Below, one piece after another: positions 42,673 to 51,239 of a DNA stretch of 64,000 nt. The notes beneath the pieces were generated by a model. That model did not search any database, was not told the DNA's origin, and worked only from the letters and a program-made list of their open reading frames with translations. Positions within the stretch are counted from its first letter, which is position 1, and the number at the start of each line of letters is the position of its first letter. A program made the translations under genes and the position numbers. The stretch comes from Bacteroidaceae bacterium (GTDB lineage Bacteria; Bacteroidota; Bacteroidia; Bacteroidales; Bacteroidaceae): assembly GCA_017451695.1 (NCBI GenBank), contig JAFTNW010000009.1:1-64000 (forward strand), written 5' to 3'.

Positions 42673-43002
42673 TTATTTGAAAACCACACCAAGGGATTTC
42701 AGATAGTTTATGAACGCACCGGTGTAAATCTTGAACTCGCCATTCTCTATATCAATACCGGTATCAGTCCCTTTATTCTCGGTGTCGGTGGCTGTTCCCA
42801 CTGATACCGTAACGGTGCCATCCTCATTGTTCATGGCCAATCCCTTTCCCAAATTAAGGGAAATCTCACTTTTTTCATTTATAGTTATTCCTTCTCCCAA
42901 ACTGAGGCTCACTCTCCCGTTCTCCTCTTTCAATCCTTCGCCCAGCTGCGGAACAATGTCGTAGCCGGCATTTCCAATAATTATTTTACTAACCTTTGCC
43001 AT
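42673..43002 (-). CDS. Small repetitive protein with LGEG/LGKG repeats
   Basis: A 109-residue protein without signal peptide. Three similar segments can be aligned: QLGEGLKEENGRVSLS, SLGEGITINEKSEISL and NLGKGLAMNNEDGTVTVS, each about 18 residues, a pattern seen in fibre-like beta-solenoid or phage-tail and surface-adhesin segments. The C-terminus (FKIYTGAFINYLKSLGVVF) is different and more hydrophobic. I do not recognise a function. It stands alone with no phage genes near it. Confidence 0.6.
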   Translation of the reverse strand: MAKVSKIIIGNAGYDIVPQLGEGLKEENGRVSLSLGEGITINEKSEISLNLGKGLAMNNEDGTVTVSVGTATDTENKGTDTGIDIENGEFKIYTGAFINYLKSLGVVFK

Positions 43003-43179
43003 AATTGTTGTTTTTTATCGTTTATGTGGCAAAGGTAGGGGTATCTGCTTTCTGCAAGGTTGCAAAATTGCCAAAATGCTGTATCGGCAAGTGAAAAGCC
43101 TGTTCCCGGTTGCCGTATTTTACAATAGCATTAATTTTTATTCCTTTATCTCTTTTAACATAAAATTAAAATTCAAAAA

Positions 43180-43210
43180 TTTGCTTTTATATATAAAATA
43201 TATAAATTTG
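43180..43210 (+). promoter_or_regulatory. Promoter of the lplA-gcv operon
   Basis: TTTG (43180-43183), 19 bases, TAAATTTG (43203-43210): a full match to the Bacteroidales -33/-7 consensus. It gives a leader of about 88 bases before lplA, with no riboswitch fold that I can see. Confidence 0.75.
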
Positions 43211-43304
43211 TAGATGATACAAAGGGTAGGTAGCCATCCATGCATTGGCGTGTTTTGTGGCAGTACTCTCTTTGTGGCGGTATAATGTGCTTAAAATCTC
43301 TATT

Positions 43305-44276
43305 ATGATATATGTGGCACTCCCCATAGAAGAACAACGCCCTCTTCCGTTCTATCTGGCAATGGAAGAGTATATTGCACGCACACTTCCCGCTGCCGAT
43401 TATTTCTTCATGTGGCAGGTTGCCCCCACGGTAATTTTTGGTAGGAACCAGCTTATAGAGAGCGAGGTGGATACCGTCTATTGCAAAGCTCACAACATAC
43501 AGATGTATCGTCGCAAGAGTGGTGGCGGTTGTGTCTATGCCGACCAAAGTAATATAATGCTATCGTATATCACCCCCACAAGCAATGTGAATTTTACCTT
43601 CAATCGTTATATGTTAATGGTGGAGCACGTGTTGCAGAAACTCGGGCTTGATGCGCGTACCACGGGGCGTAACGATATTCTTGTGGGTGGCAAAAAGGTT
43701 TCGGGCAATGCCTTTTATCATCTGCCCGGCAGGAGCATAGTCCATGGCACAATGCTCTACGATACCGATATAGAACATATGATGCGTTCAACAACCCCGT
43801 CGCAAGAGAAACTCAAAAGCAAGGGGGTAGAGTCGGTGCGCCAGCATGTAACCACGTTGAATCAATTTCTAAATATCTCCATCGATGAGTTTAAGCAGTT
43901 CGTGCGCAAGAATCTGTGCAACGAAGAATTAATCCTTTCGGCCGATGAAATAAAAGCCATAGAACAGATTGCCACAGAATATTATACCGACGAGTTTATC
44001 TATGGCAATAACCCTGCATACAGCGTGGTGATGCATAAACGCATTGACGGTGTGGGCGAGTTTGAGGCACGCATGGAGGTGAAGGATGGGGTAATACGCA
44101 AGGCCAATCTGTTGGGCGATTTCTTCTTGACAGGCGATATCGACTCCATGCTAGGCAAGCTGCGTGGCGTGCCCTACACTCCGGAATCGGTTGCGCAAGC
44201 CCTCTCTGCTGCCGATGTCGAAGCAACAATCTTGAATTTGAAAAAAGAACAACTTATAACAATCTTATTTAACTGA
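43305..44276 (+). CDS. lplA: Lipoate-protein ligase A
   Basis: Attaches lipoate to the lysine of lipoyl domains such as GcvH. I start at ATG 43305 (MIYVALPIEEQRPLPFYLAMEEYIA); twenty upstream codons are open but do not resemble the family. The 323-residue protein has the lipoate/adenylate-binding loop RRKSGGGCVYAD (residues 69-80), GRNDILVGGKKVSGNAFYHLPG and HGTMLYDTDI. The C-terminal accessory domain is present. Stop and gcvT start are 3 bases apart, so it is the first gene of the glycine cleavage operon and presumably lipoylates GcvH. Confidence 0.9.
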   Translation: MIYVALPIEEQRPLPFYLAMEEYIARTLPAADYFFMWQVAPTVIFGRNQLIESEVDTVYCKAHNIQMYRRKSGGGCVYADQSNIMLSYITPTSNVNFTFNRYMLMVEHVLQKLGLDARTTGRNDILVGGKKVSGNAFYHLPGRSIVHGTMLYDTDIEHMMRSTTPSQEKLKSKGVESVRQHVTTLNQFLNISIDEFKQFVRKNLCNEELILSADEIKAIEQIATEYYTDEFIYGNNPAYSVVMHKRIDGVGEFEARMEVKDGVIRKANLLGDFFLTGDIDSMLGKLRGVPYTPESVAQALSAADVEATILNLKKEQLITILFN

Positions 44277-44279
44277 CCT

Positions 44280-45371
44280 ATGGAAAATAAAAGAACCTGT
44301 CTTTACGACAAGCATGTTGCCCTTGGCGCATTAATCAGCCCTTTCGGTGGCTTTGATATGCCCATCCAGTACAGCAACATTGTTGAGGAACACAATGCAG
44401 TGCGCCATGCTTGCGGAATATTCGACGTTTCTCACATGGGCGAGGTACTTATCACCGGCCCCGAGAGCGAGAAGTTTGTAAACTACATCTTTACAAACGA
44501 TATTACCGATGCACCCGACGGTAAAATCTACTATGGTATGATGTGCCACCCCACAGGTGGTGTGGTGGATGATTTGTTGGTCTATAAGATAGGCGACAAA
44601 CGCTACTTCCTTGTGATAAACGCATCGAACATTGATAAGGATGTGGCTTGGATTATGGAACATTCGCAAGGTTTTGATGTGAAAATCGAGCATCAGAGTG
44701 AGCTCTATGGCGAGGTTGCCGTTCAGGGCCCCAAGACCGAAGAGATAATAGAACGAGTGCTTGGTATCCCTTGCAGCGAAATGGTGTTCTACACCTGCAA
44801 AGAGCTACAGTACAATGGTGAAACAATAATCATCAGTCGCACAGGCTACACCGGCGAGGATGGCTTTGAACTTTATGGCTCGCATGCTTTCACCAACGAG
44901 GTGTGGGATAAACTGCTTGCAAGCGGCGAGGTTACTCCATGTGGCCTTGGCTGTCGCGACACATTGCGCTTCGAGGTGGGCCTTCCTCTCTATGGCGATG
45001 AACTATCGGATGAAATTACACCCCTTGAAGCCGGGCTCGGAATCTTCGTTAAGCTCGAAAAAGATAATTTCATAGGCAAGGAGGCACTTGCAGCACAAAA
45101 GGCCGAAGGCCTCAAACGCAAAATAGTAGGTATTGAACTATATGACAAGGCAATACCTCGCCACGGCTACGATGTTGAGGTTGGCGGTGAGGTTGTGGGC
45201 ACAGTAACCACGGGCTACAATTCAATATCCACAGGAAAGAGCGTGTGCATGGCACTTGTAAATATTGAACACAGCAAGCTCGATACAGAGGTAGCTGTCC
45301 GCATACGCAAAAAAGTGTTTGCCGGCAAGGTTACCAAAAAGCGTTTTTACGATAAGAATTACAAAAAATAG
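44280..45371 (+). CDS. gcvT: Glycine cleavage system T protein (aminomethyltransferase)
   Basis: Transfers the methylene group from lipoylated GcvH to tetrahydrofolate and releases ammonia. The 363-residue protein shows GGFDMPIQYSNIVEEHNAVRHACGIFDVSHMGEV, ISRTGYTGEDGFELY and CGLGCRDTLRFEVGLPLYGDELSDEITPLEAGLG, all hallmark GcvT segments. Full length. Middle of the lplA-gcvT-gcvH-gcvPA-gcvPB operon; the gap to gcvH is 62 bases. Confidence 0.97.
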   Translation: MENKRTCLYDKHVALGALISPFGGFDMPIQYSNIVEEHNAVRHACGIFDVSHMGEVLITGPESEKFVNYIFTNDITDAPDGKIYYGMMCHPTGGVVDDLLVYKIGDKRYFLVINASNIDKDVAWIMEHSQGFDVKIEHQSELYGEVAVQGPKTEEIIERVLGIPCSEMVFYTCKELQYNGETIIISRTGYTGEDGFELYGSHAFTNEVWDKLLASGEVTPCGLGCRDTLRFEVGLPLYGDELSDEITPLEAGLGIFVKLEKDNFIGKEALAAQKAEGLKRKIVGIELYDKAIPRHGYDVEVGGEVVGTVTTGYNSISTGKSVCMALVNIEHSKLDTEVAVRIRKKVFAGKVTKKRFYDKNYKK

Positions 45372-45433
45372 GGTAGCAATATCCTCAATAAATAAAAGAA
45401 TCAATAACTTATAACAACCAAAAAATTACAATT

Positions 45434-45814
45434 ATGAGCACAATTTTAGAAGGACTCTACTATGCAGAGTCACACGAGTATGTAAAGGTAGAGGGTGAGT
45501 ATGGCTATGTAGGTATCACCGATTATGCACAGCATGAGCTTGGCAACGTAGTGTATGTAGATATGCCCGATGAGGGCGACGAGGTTACAGCAGGCGAGGA
45601 CTTTGGCGCAGTGGAGAGCGTGAAGGCCGCAAGCGACCTTATCTCACCCGTAAGTGGCGAGGTTGTAGAGGTAAATGAGGCTCTTGCCGACAGCCCTGAA
45701 CTTGTAAACAGCGACCCCTATGCCAATTGGATTATCAAAGTGAAACTTTCCGACCCCTCGGAGGTTGAATCACTCATGGATGCTGCTGCATATAAATCAC
45801 ACATTAACGAATAA
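45434..45814 (+). CDS. gcvH: Glycine cleavage system H protein
   Basis: Lipoyl carrier that shuttles the aminomethyl group between the P, T and L proteins. The 126-residue protein has the lipoylated lysine K64 in GAVESVKAASDL, after GITDYAQHELGNVVYVDMPDEG. Length is typical. K64 is the expected substrate of the LplA coded at the head of the operon. gcvPA begins 6 bases after the stop. Confidence 0.97.
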   Translation: MSTILEGLYYAESHEYVKVEGEYGYVGITDYAQHELGNVVYVDMPDEGDEVTAGEDFGAVESVKAASDLISPVSGEVVEVNEALADSPELVNSDPYANWIIKVKLSDPSEVESLMDAAAYKSHINE

Positions 45815-45820
45815 ACAGCG

Positions 45821-47137
45821 ATGAAATATTTTCCTCATACCACGGAAGATATTGAACAGATGCTTGCCGTTGCCGGATTGAAGTCTATTGACGACCTCTT
45901 TGCCGAAATACCACAGCAACTGCTGTTCAATAAAGAATTTGCACTCCCCGAGGCTATGTCCGAGGCGGAGATACGCCGATTCTTCAACGAGCTTGGCAGC
46001 AAGAACAGCCGCCTCGTCTGCTTCGCGGGTGCAGGAGTTGAGGACCATTACTCACCCTCTGTTATAAATGCCATTATACAGAGGGGCGAGTTCCTAACCG
46101 CCTACACCCCCTATCAGCCCGAAATTTCGCAAGGTACCTTGCAATATATCTTTGAGTATCAGTCGATGATAACCGAGCTTACAGGCATGGACGTTACAAA
46201 CGCCTCAATGTACGATGGCACAACAGCTACCGCCGAGGCTATGATGATGACCATTGCAGCTGCAAAGAAACGCAACAAGGTGCTTATATCCGCCACCATC
46301 AACCCCAAAGTGAAAAAGGTGGTGAAGACATACGCAAAATATCAAGGCGTAATAGTTGAAACCGTGCCCGAGAAGGATGGCGTTACCGACCTTGCTGCCC
46401 TTGAAGCAATGCTTGCCGGCGACGATGTGGCGGGAGTAATTCTTGCGCAGCCCAACTTCTACGGCATTATAGAAGATTACACCGGTGTTGCCGATATGTG
46501 CCACGCAAAGAAGGCGCTTATGGTAATGAACGCCAATCCCTCATCGCTTGCCGTGTTGAAAACACCGGCAGAGTGGGGCGCAGACATTGCTTGCGGCGAT
46601 GCACAATCGTTGGGTATCCCCATGAACTACGGTGGCCCCTATGTGGGTTATCTTGCAACCACAAATGCTCTTGTTCGCAAGCTGCCCGGGCGCATTGTGG
46701 GTGCAACAACCGATGTCGATGGCAAGCGCGCCTTTGTGCTCACATTGCAGGCACGCGAGCAGCATATTCGTCGCGAGAAGGCCAACAGTAACATCTGTTC
46801 CAACCAATCGCTAATGGCTCTATACGTTACCATTTATCTCTCGCTCATGGGCCACAAGGGGCTCAAAGAGGTAAATGCAGCATCATACGGTGGGGCACAC
46901 TATCTTGCAGAGAAACTCACAGCCACAGGCAAGTGCACATTGGCATTTGACAAACCCTTTATGAACGAGTTTGCGGTAAAAACCACCGTTCCTGCAAAGG
47001 ATATTCAAGAGGCTCTGCTTGCTGCCGGTATATTGGGCGGTGTGCGCATAGCCGATGATATGTTGCTCCTTTGTGTAACAGAGCAACGTACAAAGGCCGA
47101 GATTGACAAACTTGTTGAAATAGTAAACAATATTTAA
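45821..47137 (+). CDS. gcvPA: Glycine dehydrogenase (decarboxylating) subunit 1
   Basis: N-terminal half of the split P protein. With GcvPB it decarboxylates glycine and loads the aminomethyl group on GcvH. The 438-residue protein begins MKYFPHTTEDIEQML and contains LTGMDVTNASMYDGTTATAEAMMM and the fold-type-I aminotransferase layout without the PLP lysine, as expected for this subunit. IRREKANSNICSNQSL is the conserved late motif. The gap to gcvPB is 17 bases, so the two subunits are made from one transcript. Confidence 0.96.
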   Translation: MKYFPHTTEDIEQMLAVAGLKSIDDLFAEIPQQLLFNKEFALPEAMSEAEIRRFFNELGSKNSRLVCFAGAGVEDHYSPSVINAIIQRGEFLTAYTPYQPEISQGTLQYIFEYQSMITELTGMDVTNASMYDGTTATAEAMMMTIAAAKKRNKVLISATINPKVKKVVKTYAKYQGVIVETVPEKDGVTDLAALEAMLAGDDVAGVILAQPNFYGIIEDYTGVADMCHAKKALMVMNANPSSLAVLKTPAEWGADIACGDAQSLGIPMNYGGPYVGYLATTNALVRKLPGRIVGATTDVDGKRAFVLTLQAREQHIRREKANSNICSNQSLMALYVTIYLSLMGHKGLKEVNAASYGGAHYLAEKLTATGKCTLAFDKPFMNEFAVKTTVPAKDIQEALLAAGILGGVRIADDMLLLCVTEQRTKAEIDKLVEIVNNI

Positions 47138-47154
47138 TTTAGGGAGGAATAGTT

Positions 47155-48624
47155 ATGATACGCAATTATGATAAATTGATATTCGAGCTCTCAAAAGAGG
47201 GCCGCGAGGGATATTCCCTTCCTAAAAACGAGTTTAAGGGGCTGTATTGTCCATGTGCTTTGCCCGCCAATCTCAAATGCTCTTCAGCGCCTCTGTTGCC
47301 ACAGGTAACAGAGTTCGATGTGGTGCGCCACTATACCAATCTTTCCAATAAAAACTTTGGAGTAGATACAGGCTTCTATCCGCTTGGCAGCTGCACCATG
47401 AAATATAATCCTCGTATAAATGAGGAGATATGCTCACTGCCGGCATTTACAAGCCTGCACCCCGAAACTCCCGTGCAAGCATCGCAAGGAGCGTTGGAGG
47501 TCTATTACAACCTTGCCGCCTCGCTTGCCGAGATAAGCGGCCTTTCGGCCTTCACACTCAACCCCTATGCCGGTGCGCATGGTGAGCTTACAGGCCTTAT
47601 GATTATGCGTTCGTACCATGAGCAACGTGGCGACCATAAACGTACCAAGGTGATTGTTCCCGACAGTGCCCACGGTACCAACCCTGCGAGTGCCGCAGTG
47701 TGTGGCTTGCAGATTGTGGAGGTAAAATCAACCGCCAACGGCACCGTTGATGTGGAAGATTTGAAACCCTTGCTCGATGACACCGTTGCCGGCATAATGA
47801 TGACCAACCCCAACACCCTCGGAATTTTTGAAACAGAGATTCCCGAGATTGCCCACCTTGTGCACGAGGCCGGTGGTTTGCTCTATTACGATGGTGCCAA
47901 CCTCAATGCCGTGCTTGGCAAGTGTCGCCCGGGTGATATGGGATTCGATATTATGCACATAAACCTGCATAAGACATTCTCCACACCGCACGGTGGCGGA
48001 GGCCCCGGTGATGGTCCTGTGGGTGTGCGTGCAGGCTTGGAACATCTGTTGCCTAATCCACAAGTGAAAAAAGACGATTCAGGCCGTTTCTTCATCGACA
48101 CCGATGAACACTCTGCCGGCTATGTCTCCAATTTCCTCGGCAACTTTGGTGTGCTGATGCGTGCATATACCTACATTCTCACACTTGGTCGCGAGAATGT
48201 GAAGATGGTGGGCCCGCTTGCAGTGCTCAATGCCAACTATGTGAAGGAGTCGCTGAAGGGTGAATATCTGTTACCCATTGAGGGTGTGTGCAAGCACGAG
48301 TTTGTGTTCGACGGTCTTGTGGATAAATCCACAGGTGTAACCACGCTCGATATTGCCAAACGTCTGCTCGACTATGGCTACCACGCACCAACAATCTATT
48401 TCCCCTTGCTTTTCCACCAGAGCATAATGATTGAACCCACCGAGACCGAGAGCAAAGAGACGCTCGATGAGTTTATTGCTGTGATGAAGACCGTGGCACG
48501 CGAGGCTATAGAGAACCCCGATGTGGTGAAGAATGCACCATATTCGACACCCGTGCGTCGCCTCGATGAGACAACGGCAGCACGCTCTCCCAAGACCACA
48601 TACAAACAGCTTGTGGCAGAGTAG
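47155..48624 (+). CDS. gcvPB: Glycine dehydrogenase (decarboxylating) subunit 2
   Basis: Catalytic half of the split P protein, carrying PLP. The Schiff-base lysine is K273 in INLHKTFSTPHGGGGPG. Other family segments are YPLGSCTMKYNPRINEE, LNPYAGAHGELTGLM and VPDSAHGTNPASA. 489 residues, a normal length for the bacterial PB subunit. Last gene of the operon, followed by a 22-bp perfect-stem terminator. Confidence 0.97.
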   Translation: MIRNYDKLIFELSKEGREGYSLPKNEFKGLYCPCALPANLKCSSAPLLPQVTEFDVVRHYTNLSNKNFGVDTGFYPLGSCTMKYNPRINEEICSLPAFTSLHPETPVQASQGALEVYYNLAASLAEISGLSAFTLNPYAGAHGELTGLMIMRSYHEQRGDHKRTKVIVPDSAHGTNPASAAVCGLQIVEVKSTANGTVDVEDLKPLLDDTVAGIMMTNPNTLGIFETEIPEIAHLVHEAGGLLYYDGANLNAVLGKCRPGDMGFDIMHINLHKTFSTPHGGGGPGDGPVGVRAGLEHLLPNPQVKKDDSGRFFIDTDEHSAGYVSNFLGNFGVLMRAYTYILTLGRENVKMVGPLAVLNANYVKESLKGEYLLPIEGVCKHEFVFDGLVDKSTGVTTLDIAKRLLDYGYHAPTIYFPLLFHQSIMIEPTETESKETLDEFIAVMKTVAREAIENPDVVKNAPYSTPVRRLDETTAARSPKTTYKQLVAE

Positions 48625-48644
48625 AGTGTAGCTTGCCGATGATT

Positions 48645-48690
48645 ATATACATAAAATGCTGTGGCGTGCGCCACAGCATTTTATGTATAT
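48645..48690. terminator. Bidirectional terminator between gcvPB and the helicase gene
   Basis: A 22-bp perfect inverted repeat, atatacataaaatgctgtgg and its complement (48645-48666 / 48669-48690) with a 2-base loop, between convergent genes. Confidence 0.9.
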
Positions 48691-48696
48691 GTGAGT

Positions 48697-50109
48697 TTAT
48701 TCTGCTACCGATGGTGCTTGCCCCTTGTCTCTTCTTGGGCGACGGTGGTAGCGGCGGCGTTGAGGTTTTTTCTTTCCTTCGCCATTGTTGCCGGTTGCCG
48801 CCTTGTTTTCTGCGGGTTTCGGCGCAGCAACCTCCTCCTTTTTTGCTTTGGGCTTGCCACCTTCTCTGCGGCTCTTGTCTCTGCGCCCGTGGTTGCGGCC
48901 ACCATGCTCCTTGCGATTACTCCCGCGCTTGCCACCGTGTGAACGGCCGCCTTTTGTGGGTGAGTATTCGGGTGCCTCGCCCAGCTCCTCGGGTAGGGGA
49001 GTCTTTGGTACCTCCTGCTCCATGAACTCCTCGATGCGCCTGAAATATTGCTGGTCCTCAACCGATACAAATGTAATGGCGCGTCCCTTGGTGTTGGCGC
49101 GTGCAGTACGGCCCACGCGGTGGATGTAGTCGTCGCAGTCGCGTGGAACATCGTAGTTTATCACTATGCGTATGTCGTCGATGTCAATTCCGCGTGCAAG
49201 AATATCGGTTGCCACAATAATATCTATCTTGCGGCTTTTGTAGCGGAACATTATTTCGTCGCGTTCGGCCTGTCCTAGGTCGCTGTGCATCTCGCCTACG
49301 TTGAAGCCGCGTTTTTTCAGTGCGATTGAGATATCCTTTACCTTGCTCTTGCGCGATGCAAAAAGAATAACTCTCTCGGTGCTCTCATTCTCAAAGATGT
49401 TTTTTATGATACCCATCTTCTGTCCCTCGTGGCAGATGTAGGCCTCCTGCGCTATGCCGTCGGCAGGCTTGGCAAGCGATAGGGTAATCTGCAAAGGGTC
49501 GGTGAGAATGTTGGCTGCCAGCTTGCGTATCTCCTGTGGCATAGTTGCCGAAAAGAGCATCGTTTGTCGCTCCTTGGGCAGTTGCTTGGCAATGGTCATG
49601 ATGTCGTTGTAGAATCCCATGTCAAGCATGCGGTCGGCCTCGTCGAGTATAAAGAATGATACTCGTGAGAGGTCTATATTACCCAGATTTATGTGGCTTA
49701 TGAGCCTTCCCGGGGTGGCTACTATGATATCGGCACCTTTTGCCATGCCGCGCAGTTCCTGCTCGTATCGTTGTCCGTCGTTACCGCCATATACTGCCAC
49801 GCTTGAAAAGGGCATGAAGTATGTGAATCCCTCCAATTGGCGGTCTATCTGCTGGGCAAGTTCGCGTGTGGGTGCCATAACCACGCAGTTGATGGCATCG
49901 TCGGGGTAGCCGCCACGGCATAGCTTGTTGAGCACGGGCAGCAGATAGGCTGCGGTTTTTCCCGTTCCTGTTTGCGCCACGCCTATGAGGTCGCGCCCGT
50001 CCATCAATGGTTGTATTGTCTGTTCCTGTATCGGGGTGCAGGTTTCAAAGCGCATCGCATCGAGCGCATCGAGAACCTCGTCTTCAAAATCAAAATCTGT
50101 AAAATACAT
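48697..50109 (-). CDS. DEAD-box RNA helicase, RhlE-like
   Basis: Unwinds structured RNA in ribosome assembly or mRNA turnover. The 470-residue protein has Q-motif and Walker A AQTGTGKTAAYLLP (residues 45-58), PTRELAQQ, DEAD in ILDEADRMLDMGF, SAT in LFSATMP, and the C-terminal motifs ILARGIDIDD and HRVGRTAR. The last 90 residues are an unstructured basic tail rich in Arg, Gly, Lys and His (GGRSHGGKRGSNRKEHGGRN), which typically gives RNA affinity. It is last of a minus-strand cluster with lptF/G-like and tgt genes. Confidence 0.93.
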   Translation of the reverse strand: MYFTDFDFEDEVLDALDAMRFETCTPIQEQTIQPLMDGRDLIGVAQTGTGKTAAYLLPVLNKLCRGGYPDDAINCVVMAPTRELAQQIDRQLEGFTYFMPFSSVAVYGGNDGQRYEQELRGMAKGADIIVATPGRLISHINLGNIDLSRVSFFILDEADRMLDMGFYNDIMTIAKQLPKERQTMLFSATMPQEIRKLAANILTDPLQITLSLAKPADGIAQEAYICHEGQKMGIIKNIFENESTERVILFASRKSKVKDISIALKKRGFNVGEMHSDLGQAERDEIMFRYKSRKIDIIVATDILARGIDIDDIRIVINYDVPRDCDDYIHRVGRTARANTKGRAITFVSVEDQQYFRRIEEFMEQEVPKTPLPEELGEAPEYSPTKGGRSHGGKRGSNRKEHGGRNHGRRDKSRREGGKPKAKKEEVAAPKPAENKAATGNNGEGKKKPQRRRYHRRPRRDKGQAPSVAE

Positions 50110-50115
50110 AAAATA

Positions 50116-51222
50116 TTATTTGGGTGCTTTCCTGTATAAATAGAGAGCGATAAAACTATATAAAATGTTGGGTAGCCACACGGCAAGTGCCACGGGCATC
50201 TGGTCGGCAAAGGCCGATGATATTGTTTGGAAAAGGATATAAGAGAAACTCAATCCCAAACCGATTCCCAGCGATAATCCCATGCCGCCTTTGGTCTTTT
50301 TGGATGATAGCGATGCTCCGATTATGGTTAGAATGAACGCTGCAAACGACATGGCTATTCGTTTGTGATACTCCACCTCGAATGCCTTTATGTTTGCCAT
50401 GCCGCGAGCCTTTTGCTTGTCTATGTATTCACTCAATTCGGGGCTGGTCATCGTTTCGTGCTGTCCCTCGGTAATAAGGAAATCGGCAGGCTCTATTTTA
50501 ATGATGGTGTCAAGCGGTATTTGGTTGCTCGATCTTATAACCTCCTTGTCGCCGGCAAGTTCGCGTATCATCCAGTTGCGTGCGGTCCATTTATACTTTT
50601 CCTCGGGGTGATACTTGATACTCTTTGCAGTCATGTGCGATACAAGTTTCTTATCATCGAACTTATCAAGCGAGAAACGGAATCCTGTGGAATTGCGTGT
50701 TTCGTACCTCTCTATGTATGCAACCGTGTTTTCATCAACCTGCAACTGTATGTTATATGCCGATTTCGTCTCCTTTTTCTTATTGTGCTTAATTTCGAAT
50801 TCAATACGCGTTTCGTTGCCATTTGGTATTATGTATGCTCCCAATGCGTATGTGAGAATGGCAATAAAGGCTGCCGAAATCATATATGGGCGCAACAGCC
50901 GCTTGAAACTTACACCCGATGCAAACATTGCAATAATCTCGGAATTCTCGGCAAGTTTCGATGTGAAATATATTACCGATATAAACACGAACAATGCGCT
51001 GAACGTATTTGCAAGATAGGGCGCGTAGTTAAGGTAGTAGTCTATGATAACCTCGGACATAGTTGCGTTTGATGTAGCAAACTTGTCAATCTTTTCGTTG
51101 TAGTCGAACACCACAATGACAATGATTATGAGTCCCAACGAAAAGAAATATGTACCAAGAAATTTGCCTATAATATATAGGTCGAGGCGTTTCAGTTTAA
51201 TTGCGTCTAACCATTTTTTCAT
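50116..51222 (-). CDS. LptF/LptG-family permease
   Basis: Inner-membrane component of the lipopolysaccharide export ABC transporter. I start at 51222 (MKKWLDAIKLKRLDLYIIGKFLGTYFFSLGLI); the frame is open to 51282, but that would overlap tgt. The 368-residue protein has a first helix (residues about 17-38), two more near 60-115, a periplasmic beta-jellyroll domain (about 130-280) and three C-terminal helices (IGASLSSKKTKGGMGLSLGIGLGLSFSYILFQTI). That is the standard LptF/G layout. Which of the two it represents is not clear. Directly downstream of tgt. Confidence 0.9.
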   Translation of the reverse strand: MKKWLDAIKLKRLDLYIIGKFLGTYFFSLGLIIIVIVVFDYNEKIDKFATSNATMSEVIIDYYLNYAPYLANTFSALFVFISVIYFTSKLAENSEIIAMFASGVSFKRLLRPYMISAAFIAILTYALGAYIIPNGNETRIEFEIKHNKKKETKSAYNIQLQVDENTVAYIERYETRNSTGFRFSLDKFDDKKLVSHMTAKSIKYHPEEKYKWTARNWMIRELAGDKEVIRSSNQIPLDTIIKIEPADFLITEGQHETMTSPELSEYIDKQKARGMANIKAFEVEYHKRIAMSFAAFILTIIGASLSSKKTKGGMGLSLGIGLGLSFSYILFQTISSAFADQMPVALAVWLPNILYSFIALYLYRKAPK

Positions 51223-51239
51223 AGTAATAGTACTCTTTT

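Noticed and set aside
43211..43304. Glycine riboswitch before the gcv operon
   Set aside because: The leader is about 88 bases, AT-rich and lacks the conserved glycine-aptamer stems.
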